A stretch of DNA of 28,730 nt from the NCBI RefSeq assembly GCF_010093535.1, contig NW_022985216.1, positions 69,702 to 98,431 of the forward strand, read 5' to 3'. Shown here one piece after another: positions 1-10,037 of the stretch (position 1 is the first letter of the stretch; each line of letters begins with the position of its first letter). Source of the stretch: Lindgomyces ingoldianus (Eukaryota > Ascomycota > Dothideomycetes > Pleosporales > Lindgomycetaceae). The translations under genes were made by a program, and so were the position numbers. The notes below the pieces were generated by a model, which ran no database searches, was not told the origin of the DNA, and saw only the letters and a program-made list of their open reading frames with translations.

Positions 1-91
1 ACTAACTAGCGCGTCCAAAAGAGGAGATTCTGCTAAACTTTTCGTTCTGCAAACCCGAATATAATAAGCAGAGCAAGCTCTGCTAATAAAG
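1..91 (-). repeat. Terminal part of composite repeat X, inverted copy (X4)
   Basis: This stretch is the reverse complement of the first ~90 bases of the repeats starting near 18719 and 28127. It ends in the same short palindrome, AGCAGAGC-AA-GCTCTGCT, at about 68-85, followed by TAATAA, after which the three copies stop matching. The repeat therefore has a defined end here, and the rest of this copy lies beyond the left edge of the window. It truncates the gypsy-3 protease remnant to its right. No protein is recognisable in it. Confidence 0.8.
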
Positions 92-739
92 AAGCTTAGG
101 TTTACTAGGTTAACTACTATACTTACTTATTTAGTAAGGTTTTAATCTAAAAAGTTTACCTCTACTCTAGAGTCTATTATAGCTTAGCAGTAGTAAAAAA
201 AAGTTAGACTTTTAATAGCTTTTAAAAAGAATATAAGTGTTACTTTTATAGCACTAAGCTTAGCTTTTTAAGTACTTACTACTACTGCTTTTTACCTCTT
301 TAAGTATTCTACCTAGCCTATAAAATGCAGGGGGGGGCGTTCTAGAGCGCAGCTGTTCCTACTAGTTTGTTCTTTTTAAGGAGGCAGTTTCTTTACATGT
401 AGCTCTACTTATAATAGTTATAGCAGCCTCTTTTTTTTTTTAGTTTTTAGCCTTTTATGCATTTTTAGCTTTTAACTTTTAAAGGTTAGTAGCTATAAAG
501 TTATAAAGCTTTATATTATTTTTTTAGTGTTAGTTACTTTAGAGTTTTTTATAGCTTACTTAGCTTTTTAAGGGGTGTTCTGCGTCTTTTAGAGGCCTCT
601 TACTACCTCTATAGTTTTCTCCTGCCTAGAGGACTTGCTAGTGCTAGTTAGCCTCTATTTTTAATTTAAAAAGACTACTTTACACTCTTAGTTAGAAGTC
701 TAGCCTATACTATACTTTCTTATTTAGAGTAAAAAAAAA
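92..739 (-). pseudogene. Gypsy-3 remnant: end of gag and start of aspartic protease (RIP-degraded)
   Basis: Read on the minus strand, the segment near 190-100 gives IIDSRVEVNFLD, which resembles the retropepsin active-site region of Ty3/gypsy elements (Asp-Ser-Gly-Ala context, with Gly and Ala changed to Arg and Val as G-to-A mutation would do). Upstream on the same strand (740 to about 250) is a lysine-rich, stop-riddled stretch at the position of a gag C-terminus, with a G-run near 329-337. It should join gag at 14398-14990 because a copia element with a GTTAT duplication separates the two. The downstream pol part is lost at the junction with repeat X (base 92). Orientation and protease call are fairly good; the gag part is inferred from position. 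Confidence 0.6.
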
Positions 740-744
740 GTTAT

Positions 745-922
745 TGTAGAGGATAAAATAGCCTAGCAGTAGCTGTTTAGAAGATTAGATGAAGTGACTC
801 TGCTATCTAAGAGAGCTAAGGGCTCTTCTTATATACACTAAGCTTTAGAACATAATATCTCTAGATTCTAAGCTGCGTCCTAGGCTCTAAGCCCTAGTCC
901 TAGGCTCTTAGTATACATAACA
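745..922 (-). repeat. Copia 3' LTR (178 bp)
   Basis: Matches the right LTR (14196-14392) and the solo copy at 23357-23533 in inverted orientation. It lacks the extra 19 bp of the right LTR. Differences from the right LTR are nearly all C/T or G/A. The outer (left) edge is less mutated than the inner edge. Confidence 0.92.
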
Positions 923-930
923 CACTCTCT

Positions 931-955
931 AGGTAAGCTGCGCAGCAGCTTACCT
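931..955. other. Perfect 11-bp-stem hairpin next to the copia 3' LTR
   Basis: AGGTAAGCTGC (931-941), a 3-base loop, then its exact reverse complement (945-955). It lies 8 bases inside the 3' LTR of the copia element, at the end of its 3' untranslated region. A purine run (reverse complement of 923-930) fills the polypurine-tract position between hairpin and LTR. Function unknown. Confidence 0.7.
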
Positions 956-989
956 GTGTTAAGCGTTAACTTAGCTTGTTAGAGCAGCG

Positions 990-1307
990 TGTCACGATTG
1001 TGCACGAGTAAGGTTATAGAGCTTCACAGAGGTCTAGTTCAATTACTACGTGAGGTATCATAGTAGGTACAAGACATTGTGTGAGGAATAAGAAGGTTTA
1101 GAAGAAAATTAGTAATTAAATACTTAGCTTAAAAGTCTAAGCGCTTTAGGTATAAATTAAGCCTATTTTAGGTTTAGTTAGTGTTAAGGCAGTTTATGCT
1201 TAAGTTTATGTCTATGTTGTGTTATGTTTATGTTAGACGTGCACTAATAATACTCTAGTACATGTCTAATACAGTTATGTCTAGGATCTAGGGAGGATAC
1301 TGTGACA
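990..1307 (-). repeat. Gypsy-1 3' LTR (318 bp)
   Basis: Same length as 6335-6652. The first ~100 bases (outer edge) keep many C and G bases, such as TGTCACGATTGTGCAC, that are T and A in the other LTR. The inner part is more mutated than in the partner. Confidence 0.95.
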
Positions 1308-1321
1308 GTACCCTCTCCCTT
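1308..1321 (-). other. Polypurine tract of gypsy-1
   Basis: Reverse complement reads AAGGGAGAGGGTAC, immediately upstream of the 3' LTR on the coding strand. This is the usual position of the plus-strand DNA primer of LTR retroelements. It fixes the element on the minus strand, in agreement with the pol reading frames. Confidence 0.8.
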
Positions 1322-2149
1322 ATTAAGAAGAGAATTCTTTACATTAGTAGTTCTAGCATTAGGTTGTCTTTATTAGAGTACAGGTTTAGTTTAGATAGGT
1401 ATTAGGCGTAGAATTAGGTTACTATAGAGTTCTTTTATAAGGCTTTTATAGGTTTCTACAATAGTTTGTTATATCTAGTCTATTTTATAAAGTATTTATA
1501 GATATGTTTCTTTTTATTAAACTAGATCTATTTAACATCTTCTATAATATATTTTAGTTTATTATTTATAATAACAAGTTTAGGTAGTAGGTTTAGCTGT
1601 CTAGGTAGATAGTTAGATTTAGAGGCTGCTTAGCGCAGCAACAATACATAGAACACAGGGTGTATCTTTATGCTGTTAGGTAGGATTAATTAGTAAGTGT
1701 GCAATAAGACTATATAAGCTACTATAAAGAGGCTAAGGTTTTTTTAATTAAGTTTTTTTAATTATTAGTTTATTTAGATATTTCTAGCGTTTAGCTAGAC
1801 CTTCTTGCTAGCTGCATACACAGGGGCAGAGGTTTAAGATTAGTTTACATACTCTTATTAAAAAGCTTAAGCCTATGTAAGCTTTTTATAAATGTATTTA
1901 AATATATTTTAGATTTTATTAATAAGTCTATTTATGTCTATTACTTATATAGATTAATAAGTTAGTTAGGGGGTATTTATAAGTAGTTTAAATCTTATTT
2001 AGGGGTAGTATCTATAGTTTGCTAAGAACAGAGATACTTATGTTAATTTAAATGTTATGTTATTAGCTTTAAACTATGCTATAGCTAACTATTTTACCTA
2101 GTTATCTTACTAGTAGTTTGTGTACACTTGTAGGACTTATTTTATTATA

Positions 2150-2620
2150 GTGTTTATGTTCTTAGTCTAGCTGTTAGTCTCTAGGTAAAAAGCTGTAGAT
2201 AAATAGAAGATAATTTAAAGCTATTTATAGAGTTTGTCCTAGAAGGCTAAGACAAACTGTGTACCTCTGTCTAATATAATTATGTTAGGCAGGCTATAGT
2301 AAACTTATACATATTAGTAGAATAACTAGGCTATATTAGGGGCAGTTATAAAGGAATATAGTATTAAGTGTTAATACTTAGTTAAGTAATTAATAACTAC
2401 TATAATATTTATATACTCTTTAGATAGAGGTAGGTCTATAATAAAATTAATTAATATATTTTTCTAAGCTTATTTAGGGATTAAGAGTAGTTTAAGTAGG
2501 CTATTATACCTTTTTTAAGAGGCCTTTACTTTACAGTAAGTATAGCAACATAATACATATTAGCATATAGTATAGAACATGCAGGGCTAGTAGTACTCTC
2601 TCTGCAGTAGGTTAAGAGTC
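2150..2620 (-). pseudogene. Gypsy-1 integrase catalytic core, catalytic residues mutated
   Basis: Minus-strand translation resembles the rve (DDE) core of Ty3/gypsy integrases. The first catalytic Asp is read as Asn (codon 2446-2448, in INFIIDLP). The second Asp is kept (codon 2269-2271, in LDRGTQFV). The Glu is read as Lys (codon 2161-2163, after a stretch resembling the usual ETDGQTE). Spacing between second Asp and Glu leaves 35 residues, the DD35E geometry. Stops fall where Trp or Gln are expected. Further left (1322-2150) would be the integrase C-terminus and 3' end, where I see no clear motif. Confidence 0.82.
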
Positions 2621-2999
2621 TTTCCTCTGCTTAGGTGTCCTTTAATAGGCAAGTTGTGTATAATTTAGAGTAGTTTAATTTTTAGTTTATTAAAATTAGA
2701 GATTATAAGTTAGTTATAGTAATATAGCTTACTATTTTAGTTTTTATAGTTAGCTAGTGTTACCTTTTTTAACTAACTAGCGCTATTTTAGAGCAGGTCT
2801 AAAGTTTCTTAGATAAATTTATTATTTAAATACTTATTAGTAATAATCTAATTAATTATCTAATTTATTTTATTTAAGTTAAGGTCTAAAAATAGCTTAA
2901 GTTAAAGTAGAGTTTAGTGTTAAGCCTTTTACACTTTTTCTTAAGTAAAGATGTCTTAGAATTACCTTATAAAGGCATCTAGTTTCCTTTTATTTTAAC

Positions 3000-4150
3000 T
3001 AAAATAATAAGTAATCTTAAAATTAAAATAAAATAAGTATTTAGACTAATAGGCTTATTAGTAGCTAAGTTATTTTATAGTTGTAAAGTACTATAAGTTC
3101 TTATAGTTAGATAGAACCTGTATTAGATGCGCTGCACCTTCTAGTTTAGGTTGCTATTATTTAAAGTAGTATACTATAGTAAGTAATTTTTTATTATAGA
3201 TCTTATAATTACCTTTTACAAAACTTATTTTTTTTAAAAAGTATATAATAGGCCTAATAGTTTTATCTAGCTTAGTCTAGAAGAGAACTCCTGCTACTAT
3301 GTAGTCTAAGGCATTAGCTTCTACAAGTATTAGTAGTTTAAAGTTAAAGTAGTAGAGTATTAAGGCTTTAGTAAAGGCTTTCTTTAGCTAGTTAAAAAAC
3401 TATTAGTAATTTAAGTTAAAGTTAAATTAAACTTCTTTTTTAGTAAGTGTAATTATAGGGCTTACTAGCTATAAAAAGTTATTAATAAATTATTAGTAGA
3501 AGTTAGTAAATTTTATAAAGGCTTAAATATTCTTTACATTTTTTAAGTATTGCTAATCTAGTATAGTTTAAACCTTAATAGGGTCTATTTAGATGCTATC
3601 TATAAAGATTACATATTCTAAATACATAACCTTTAATTAGTAGAACTTGCATTTGTCTATGTTAAGTTATAGACCTGCTTCTTCTATAGCCTTTAGCACT
3701 AGGCGTACATGCTGTTTATGCTCTAAAAGGCTATTACTATAGATTAGAATATTATTAATATACGCAGTGCAGAACACGTCTAGGTAAAGTTAGAGTAAGT
3801 TGTTTACAAAATGTTAAAAAGTACTAGGCGTGTTAGCTAAGCTAAAAGGCATTACTAGGTACTTAAATAGTTTATATTAGGTCTAAAATGCTGTTAGCTA
3901 CTTATTACCCTTTACTATTCTTAGCTTATTAAAAGTAGTAATAATATTTAACTTTATAAAATACTTTGCTTTACTTAGTTAGCTTAGAGTTTTTTATAAA
4001 AAAAAAATTAAGTATTAGTTTTTAATAGTAACAGCATTTAGTCCTTAGTAGTTAACATAGAATTAAAGCCTACCTCTAGGTTTTTTTATAAATAGTATAG
4101 GTAACACTACTAGTAAAAAGCTAGCTTAAATAAACCTTTTCTTTAGGTTC
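3000..4150 (-). pseudogene. Gypsy-1 reverse transcriptase and RNase H remnant
   Basis: On the minus strand the order is an RT fingers motif near 4080-4010 (NY-GLNAVTIKN, the 'DYRGLN' region), then the palm motif TPSTF near 3830, then YINNILIYS at about 3762-3736. The last is the YxDD box with both Asp codons (3751-3756) now AAT. An RNase H start follows near 3330-3280, reading EANALDYIVAGVL (the usual ETDAS context, Asp to Asn). Length and order fit Ty3/gypsy pol. All changes seen are of the G-to-A or C-to-T type. It is not translatable. Confidence 0.88.
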
Positions 4151-4159
4151 TTATTAAAG

Positions 4160-6334
4160 TATTTTTAAAGCACTTTTAATTTGTTTAGTAACATTTTATA
4201 TAGTAGCCTATAACTAGGTTGTTTACTAGGCTTAAAAGTTATCTAGTAATTATATAGATATTATATTAAAAGCTTATTAAACTTATTTTAGAAAAAGACA
4301 TGTAATAAGTTGTAGTAGTCTTAAGGGACTATTATTTTTAAGTTAGTGTGTTTTTAAGAAGCTAAAGCTTAGTTTATATTAGAAATTATAACTCTGTAGA
4401 TTTTATAATCTAGTTATTAAGCTAGAGTTATAAATAGGGCAGGTTCTATATAGTAGATGTCTATCTACTGTTTAAGTCCTAGTTTATGTCTAAATTAGGT
4501 AAGTAAAAGTTTTTTAAAGGCTTTTTTTTTTTAAGTTTAAGTAGTTGTTAAATTATTTTACATAGCTTATTTTAGTAAGAGGCCTAGCTTATTAGCCTTA
4601 CTTAAGTAGTTTTTTTTTAAGTTATTAGGAAGTAGGTCTAAAAACTTTCTATATTAAGTGCTATTTAAGTGTTATTTAGGTGTAAGCATAAGCATATATC
4701 TTAGCATTAAAAAGAGTTAAAGTTTAAAACTTACTCTTAGTAATTAAAGGCAACTTTATGCTAATACAGCTATAGTTGTTTTAGGATTAGGTTATAACAT
4801 TCTGTGTTTATTACATAAAGTTTAATCTACTTCTTATAGTGTTAGTAGGTAATTATAATAGTTATAGTATAAAAGATAAAACTTTTTTTAAGTTATTTTT
4901 TATTAAATCTAGTTAGGTAAATTATTTAGGTAAGTAGTGTTAATTAGAGATTTAGTTTACACGCTAGTTCTTTATTAATGTAACTTATGCTATTTACTTC
5001 TAAGTTAATAAGAGCTTATATTAGAGCTAATATAGTTCTTTATTATAAACATATAAGAATATTAACTTAGTACTTTTAGTTATTAGTAGGGGACTTAGCC
5101 TATAAGTTAGCAGAGATCTAGTGTTAAATTAGTCCTAAGGGGCAACTTAGCCCTAAGACAAGCCTTTTTGCAGGCTTCTACTGCTATAGCTGCGGCTATG
5201 TTAAAAGTAGTAAAAAAGATTAAAGCTTAAATATAAGTTAAAGCCCTTATAAAAATAAGATTAAAATAGTAAAGATCTTTAATAAGTGCTAGCAGCGCTA
5301 CTTATGTAGACTTAAGAAAGAAGAATAAAGTAGTTTTAGAAAATATAACTATACTTACTACACTTAAAGCATTAACTTTTTTTTTTATAATCTTTACACT
5401 TTCTAAAACTAACTAGAGCATAATTTAAATTAATTTCTATTACATTAAGGTTCTTATTTGCAACTGCGCTAGTTTAGGGGTGTATTAGGGCTTATATAGA
5501 AAGGAACCTTATGTTATTATTGTAGGTAGTAATTAAGTTTACATACACGTTAAGGTTGTTTAGAAGGGGTTCTCCTACTATAGCGTGTTACAGTTTAGTT
5601 AAGAGGGAGTTATATAAGGCTGTAATTAGACCTATTTTATTTAGGCCTATATTAAATGTAAGTTAGTAGAACTTAGTAAAGTGTAAAGTAAAGCTTTTTT
5701 TTTTTTATTATAAAGTGTTTAGGCAACTTAGGGCTGTTAACTTTTTATTTAAGTCTTTATAAGTTACTTATAGAAACACTATAAATTAATCTAAGTTAAT
5801 AATATTTTTATTTATTAGTAAGTTAATTAAGGCTGTTATGTTATAGTTAAGTTAAAAGTAGGCATATAGTAACTAGAAGCGTTTAGAGGGAATTAGTCTA
5901 TGTTTTTTTTAAGTTTATATTAAAGCTTATGTAGAAAGAAAAGTAGGTCTTTTTATTTTCTATTAAATAGTAAAGGATTAAGAAGTTAGTTAGATTTTAT
6001 TACTAGGTTAAAAAAGTTACAGGTTATAGGCAGTTTTAGGCAGGAGGGAGTTAAGCTATCTCTAGACTTCTAGGTAAGCTTTAAGGCTAGTAAGTTCTTA
6101 GTTCTTACTACTATAACAAAAGTTAAGGCAAAAATAGACTACTTAATAACATAAAGCTATTCTTTAAAGTCCTTTTAAAAAGCTCTAAAGCTTATAATAT
6201 AGCAGCTTTCTTATAAAGTAAGCACTTTTTAAAAAGCTTTTTAGCTTACTCTAATAGCTTAAAGTTGTATAAGTACTAAGCTTATTAGATTAGATTTAGA
6301 GGCTATTCTTAGCTAAAGTTTTAACACAACATAA
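4160..6334 (-). pseudogene. Gypsy-1 gag/protease region, too degraded to resolve
   Basis: By position between the 5' LTR (6335-6652) and reverse transcriptase, this ~2.2 kb should hold the leader, gag and protease. I see no continuous frame and no convincing CCHC knuckle or retropepsin motif. A less mutated patch (about 5090-5210, 5460-5490, 6040-6070) keeps some C and G bases. The primer-binding site should be just left of 6335; its coding strand begins TTATGTTGTG, which I could not match to a tRNA 3' end, possibly because of RIP changes. Confidence 0.55.
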
Positions 6335-6652
6335 TGTTATAATTATGCATAAGTAAGGTTATAGAGCTTTACAGAGGTCTAGTTTAATTACTACATAAGG
6401 TATTATAGTAGGTATAAGACGTTGTATAAGAAATAAGAAGGTTTAAAAGAAAATTAGTAATTAAATACTTAGCTTAAAAGTCTAAGCGCTTTAAGTATAA
6501 ATTAAGCCTATTCTAGGTTTAGTTAGTGTTAAGGCAGTTTATGCTTAAGTTTATGTCTGTGTTGTGTTGTGTTTGTGTTAGACGTGCACTAATAATACTC
6601 TAGTACGCGTCTAATACAGTTATGTCTGGGATCCGGGGAGGATACCGTGACA
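6335..6652 (-). repeat. Gypsy-1 5' LTR (318 bp)
   Basis: Pairs base for base with 990-1307. Here the right (outer) ~90 bases are the less mutated part (for example GGGATCCGGGGAGGATACCG), the mirror image of the pattern in the other LTR. Confidence 0.95.
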
Positions 6653-6705
6653 CAGCGCAATGCTTGTTTCTCTAGGCAGCGCAATACTTGTTTCCTTAGG
6701 CAGCG
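6653..6705. repeat. 24-bp tandem repeat, two units plus five bases
   Basis: Units CAGCGCAATGCTTGTTTCTC.. (6653-6676) and a near-identical second (6677-6700), then CAGCG again. It belongs to the copia 3' region. The first five bases also serve as the gypsy-1 target duplication, so gypsy-1 landed at the edge of this repeat. Confidence 0.7.
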
Positions 6706-7618
6706 TAGGTTACATGCGTGCTGTAATTACTATAATAAAGGTAAATAAATTTTACTACTTTTTAAGCTTCTTTTCTATAAGTCTTAATAACATGCTGTGT
6801 GTAAGTTAATGCTTTTAAAAGCTTTAAAAATAACTTTAAACTTATTTATAATTTTTACTAATGTGTATCTATAGCTTAATAAAGCTAAAAGAGCTGCCTA
6901 CTTACGTGCTGCTGCTCTGCAGGGCCGCGTTGCCTACAAGCCTGCGCCCACCCCCCGCCGGCCTGCGCGTACCCGCAAGCCCGCGCCCACCACCCGCCGT
7001 CGCCCTGCGCCCACCACCCCCCGCCGGCGCCCGCTCCCCGCTCCGGCCTCGACTCCCCGCTGGCCTCCCCCTGGTGCGCTCCGCGCGCAGTCCTGTCTAG
7101 GCTGCATAAAGAGTGCGCTTACAGGGCGCTCTAGTAAGGAGTGCTATAATTCTGCTACTAGTAGTTTATACTATTAGCGCTGTTTCTCTAGGCACAGCTG
7201 CCTACCCCTATAAGCCCTGTAGTAGTGTGTGTAGGGTGATCTAGTTTTAACTTATTTATAGTCCCCTTATTACTGTTGCGTATGCGCAGCGCCTTGTTAC
7301 AGCACTTGTTGCAGGGGACAAGCAGGTAAGCTTCTTTATAAAGATTATATGTTATACCTTAGATTAGACTAATAAGCTATAGGCTATGTTCTAGCTTTAG
7401 CTAGTTCTTTAAGCTCTGCTTAAAAAAAATGTAGTAAAAGAAAAAAAGAAAAAAAAAATTTTTAAAAAAAAGAAGAGAAAAAAAGAGTAGAGTAATATGT
7501 CCCCTAGGCTCCTAGCGCGTTGCTAGCGCGCTAAGAAGCTCTTAGGTAAGCTTGTTAATCTTCTTATAGTTTAGGCGTTCTGTGTTTCTGCGCATTTTAT
7601 GTACTAAATCCTTGCTTA
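6706..7618 (-). other. Copia 3' untranslated region, no gene seen
   Basis: Lies between the end of the copia RNase H (about 8040) and its 3' LTR. It holds the GC-rich island described separately, a G/C-retaining patch at 7270-7330, a long purine (A/G) tract at about 7421-7487 and a short GCGC hairpin near 7512-7535 (TAGCGCG / CGCGCTA). The open frame starting at 6861 covers the GC island only and gives a low-complexity Pro/Arg/Ala sequence; I do not regard it as a gene. Confidence 0.6.
6905..7100. repeat. GC-rich minisatellite-like island
   Basis: About 190 bases of very high GC content inside DNA that is otherwise mostly A and T. It is built from imperfect repeats of the form CCTGCGCCCACC-CCCGCCG with variable spacing (roughly 20-23 bases). 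There are almost no TA dinucleotides, so RIP has not touched it. A plus-strand frame through it is rich in Pro, Ala and Arg, as expected from any frame of such a repeat. It may be a captured piece of host DNA or an expanded microsatellite. Confidence 0.75.
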
Positions 7619-7862
7619 TGTAACGATTCTACGAATCGTTCCATCTCGGGTCGCTCGGATCCTATCCGAAGGGTCCCCTATTCCTTCATGTATTTAGTCG
7701 CACCTCGCCCCTGTAGCTAGCTTGGTAGTTTTCTGATATCCTTTTGTACAAGGCCTATAGGTGTCAATGGCATTCCCAGGTTCAGAGTCCCCACGCACTC
7801 CCATATGCCTCTGAGTGGATTCCCTCCGCATTCGGACCCATTGTCTTGCCTGCGCCGTTACA
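7619..7862. mobile_element. Solo LTR, family E (244 bp), nearly free of RIP
   Basis: Begins TGTAACG and ends CGTTACA, with the exact 5-bp duplication GCTTA at 7614-7618 and 7863-7867. Base composition is balanced and CA/TG dinucleotides are common, unlike the copia DNA on both sides. It contains no open frame. The simplest reading is a young LTR element that inserted into the copia 3' region and recombined to a single LTR. No second copy occurs in the window, so its family is unknown. Confidence 0.88.
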
Positions 7863-8039
7863 GCTTAAACTTTATAGCATAAAGAAGTGTCTTTGCTAGT
7901 AAATAAAACTTTTATTTTTAAGTAGTATAAAAATATCTTTACTATTAATAATTAACACTTTCTTTTTTTAGAAGCTTATTTATGTGTCTTTAAAGTTAAA
8001 AAGCTACTTACAGTGCTTAAATTACTATTTTAGTAAGTG

Positions 8040-8935
8040 CTTTATAAGTCTATTTACTAGCATGTTGCTTATTTTAATATAGCGCACTTTAAAAGATCTT
8101 TTTGTGTGCTTCTAGCGCAGCCACATGTTCTAGATATTAATGTAGCGTAGGCAGGTAGTTATCTAAGCGTTCTTCTTTACTACTAACCTAATTGTTTACT
8201 AGTTATTATAGTAGATCTACTATAGTGTGCCTAGCTCTAAAGTAAGCTTTTTAAAGAAGCGTTTTAAAGCTAGTAATTTTTTTATAATATACACTAAAGT
8301 AAGCAGCTTAGCTTTTGTTATAAATATAGTTACTATTAGCTAAAAAGCTACTTTCTATAAAATTAGTTCTTTAAAAAGTAAAATAATGTATTTATAAAAT
8401 AATTATTTAGTTTTTATGTAATTAGTAAAAGATGTGTCTTTATATATAATAAGTTACGCACCTTCTAGTGCTCTATACTGTATGCCTGTATGTCTTATGT
8501 AGTACAGGTATATAATTACCTAGTTTACTACCTAAAAGTGCTCCTTTTCTAGGTTTGTTAGGTAGTAGGAGAGCTAAAATGCTACAAATGCTACATTAGA
8601 GCGCACTATAATTATACTGTAAAGTGTTAATCTTATATGCTTTTAGTATCTTTTAATTTTATGCTTTATTACAAATTCTTAGTTACTTATAAGCTCTTCT
8701 AATAGTAGAAGAGTCTCTAAGAAAAGCGCACTTTTTATAAAGTTAAACTTTTTTACTACTTTTTTAATATACATGTTATGTACTAGCTAGATTATTTTAG
8801 CTTTTTTATTTTTAATTATTTTAATCTTTAGAAACTATTTATATAGCTTTTAATTTTCTAGCTTATACATTTTTTTAATTACACTAATTAATTAGTAAGC
8901 TTCTAACTTATTATTATAGTAATAAATATAAAGTA
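8040..8935 (-). pseudogene. Copia reverse transcriptase (C-terminal part) and RNase H remnant
   Basis: Minus-strand translation from 8935 leftwards gives a palm segment ending in YYYNNKLEAY (the YxDD box position, about 8925-8895, both Asp read as Asn). It is followed by a long frame with few stops leading to an RNase H region: EGA-LIIYKDTSF near 8460-8430 and an end motif FKVRYIKISNMLVNRL near 8090-8045, the usual 'ADGLTK' tail region of copia RNase H. The upstream half of the RT is separated by the fold-back element that begins at 8936. From 7868 to 8040 I see only untranslated, mutated DNA. Confidence 0.85.
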
Positions 8936-10035
8936 ACGTACTTCACAGGCGAGTTGCTTACACACCTAAGTTGCTTACTTTTGCTAAGACTCTACTAAAC
9001 TACCCTTTCTACACTAATGCATTCCCTACAACACTACTTAGACGTGCTAAAAGAATGTTAGATATAGCTTATACTCTAAGCTTTTAAATAAGACATAAAA
9101 CTCTTAAAAAAACATGCTGCAGCTATGTGCAAAGTCTTATAAAAGATAATAAATAACTACAGCAGTAGATAACCTTTATAAGCTAATTCTACAGCTAAAT
9201 TATAAAGGCTAAGTAATAAAAAGAAGTAGGTAATTATTAAGACTATACTTAAGCTATATGCGTAAGGAATTTCCCCTTAAATAGCATTTATAGCTAATAT
9301 AGCTAATTCTTTACGCGCTATGCGTAATCTAGGCTATGTTTACATAAACTAGCCTAGTACGTTTGTAAAGCGTTATTTAAAGCTTAAAGTAATATTTAAG
9401 CATAAGTATAACTATAAGAGAGCTCTTTATAAAAGTCCTAGGGTAATTTAAAGCAGGTTTAGCTTTATAAAGAATATTAAAGCTAAGTATAGCATTTAGG
9501 ATAATAACATATACAACTTTAGCAAAATAAGGTTTATAATTAGCTAAATATCTTTTAACTATACTTGCGCTTAAAACTTTACTTTAAGCTTTAAATAACA
9601 CTTTATAAACATACTAGGCTAGTTTATGTAAATATAGCCTAGATTACGCTTAGCGCGCAAAGAATTAGCTATATTAGTTATAAATGCTATCTAAGGGGAA
9701 ATTCCTTGCGCATATAGCTTAAGTATAGTCTTAATAATTACCTACTTTTTTTTATTACCTAGCCTTTATAATTTAGCTATAGAATTAGCTTATAAAAGTT
9801 GTCTAGCGCTGTAGTTATTTATTATTTATTATAAAACTTTACACATAGCTGTAGCACATTTTTTTAAGAGTTTTATATCTTATTTAAAAGCTTAGAGTGT
9901 AAGCTGTATCTAACGTTCTTTTAGTGTGTTTAAGTAGTGTTGTAGGGAATGCATTAGTGTAGGGAGGGTAGTTTAGTAGGGTCTTAGCAAAAGTAAGTAA
10001 CTTAGGTGTGTAAGCAACTTGCCTGTGAAGTACAT
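8936..10035. mobile_element. Fold-back (inverted-dimer) derivative of the Fot1-like transposon, 1,100 bp
   Basis: Two inverted arms of 475 bases each (8936-9410 and 9561-10035) surround a ~150-base loop. Both arms match the 5' end of the Fot1-like element at 16833 (terminal sequence, then the N-terminal coding region). The loop continues that element to about its position 625. The 3' end of the transposon is absent, so both tips are copies of the same transposon end. TA dinucleotides flank it (8934-8935, 10036-10037), as expected for Tc1/mariner-type integration. It splits the copia reverse transcriptase just before the YxDD box. It has no coding capacity of its own. Confidence 0.88.
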
Positions 10036-10037
10036 TA

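Larger units (their letters stand above)
990..6652 (-). mobile_element. Complete Ty3/gypsy LTR retrotransposon 'gypsy-1' (5,663 bp), RIP-inactivated
   Basis: Two 318-bp LTRs (990-1307 and 6335-6652) start TGT and end ACA. The exact duplication CAGCG flanks them (985-989 and 6653-6657). A polypurine tract sits beside the left LTR on the minus strand (1308-1321). Minus-strand translation gives reverse transcriptase, RNase H and integrase in gypsy order. The element inserted into the 3' untranslated region of the copia element. Key catalytic Asp and Glu codons are changed to Asn and Lys, so it cannot move by itself. The gag/protease half (about 4160-6334) is too mutated to delimit. Confidence 0.94.

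Noticed and set aside
1..91. Helitron end
   Set aside because: A terminal palindrome is present, but there is no CTRR terminus after it, no TC start at the other end in view and no Rep/helicase remnant.
5154..5215. Plus-strand FYCYSCGYVK, resembling the start of a CCHC zinc knuckle
   Set aside because: It is on the strand opposite to gypsy-1 pol, lacks the His and last Cys in the right spacing and is followed by stops; likely chance.
6861..7100. 79-codon plus-strand open frame over the GC-rich island
   Set aside because: Low-complexity Pro/Arg/Ala sequence produced by an imperfect GC-rich repeat; the region lies inside a dead copia element and shows no domain.
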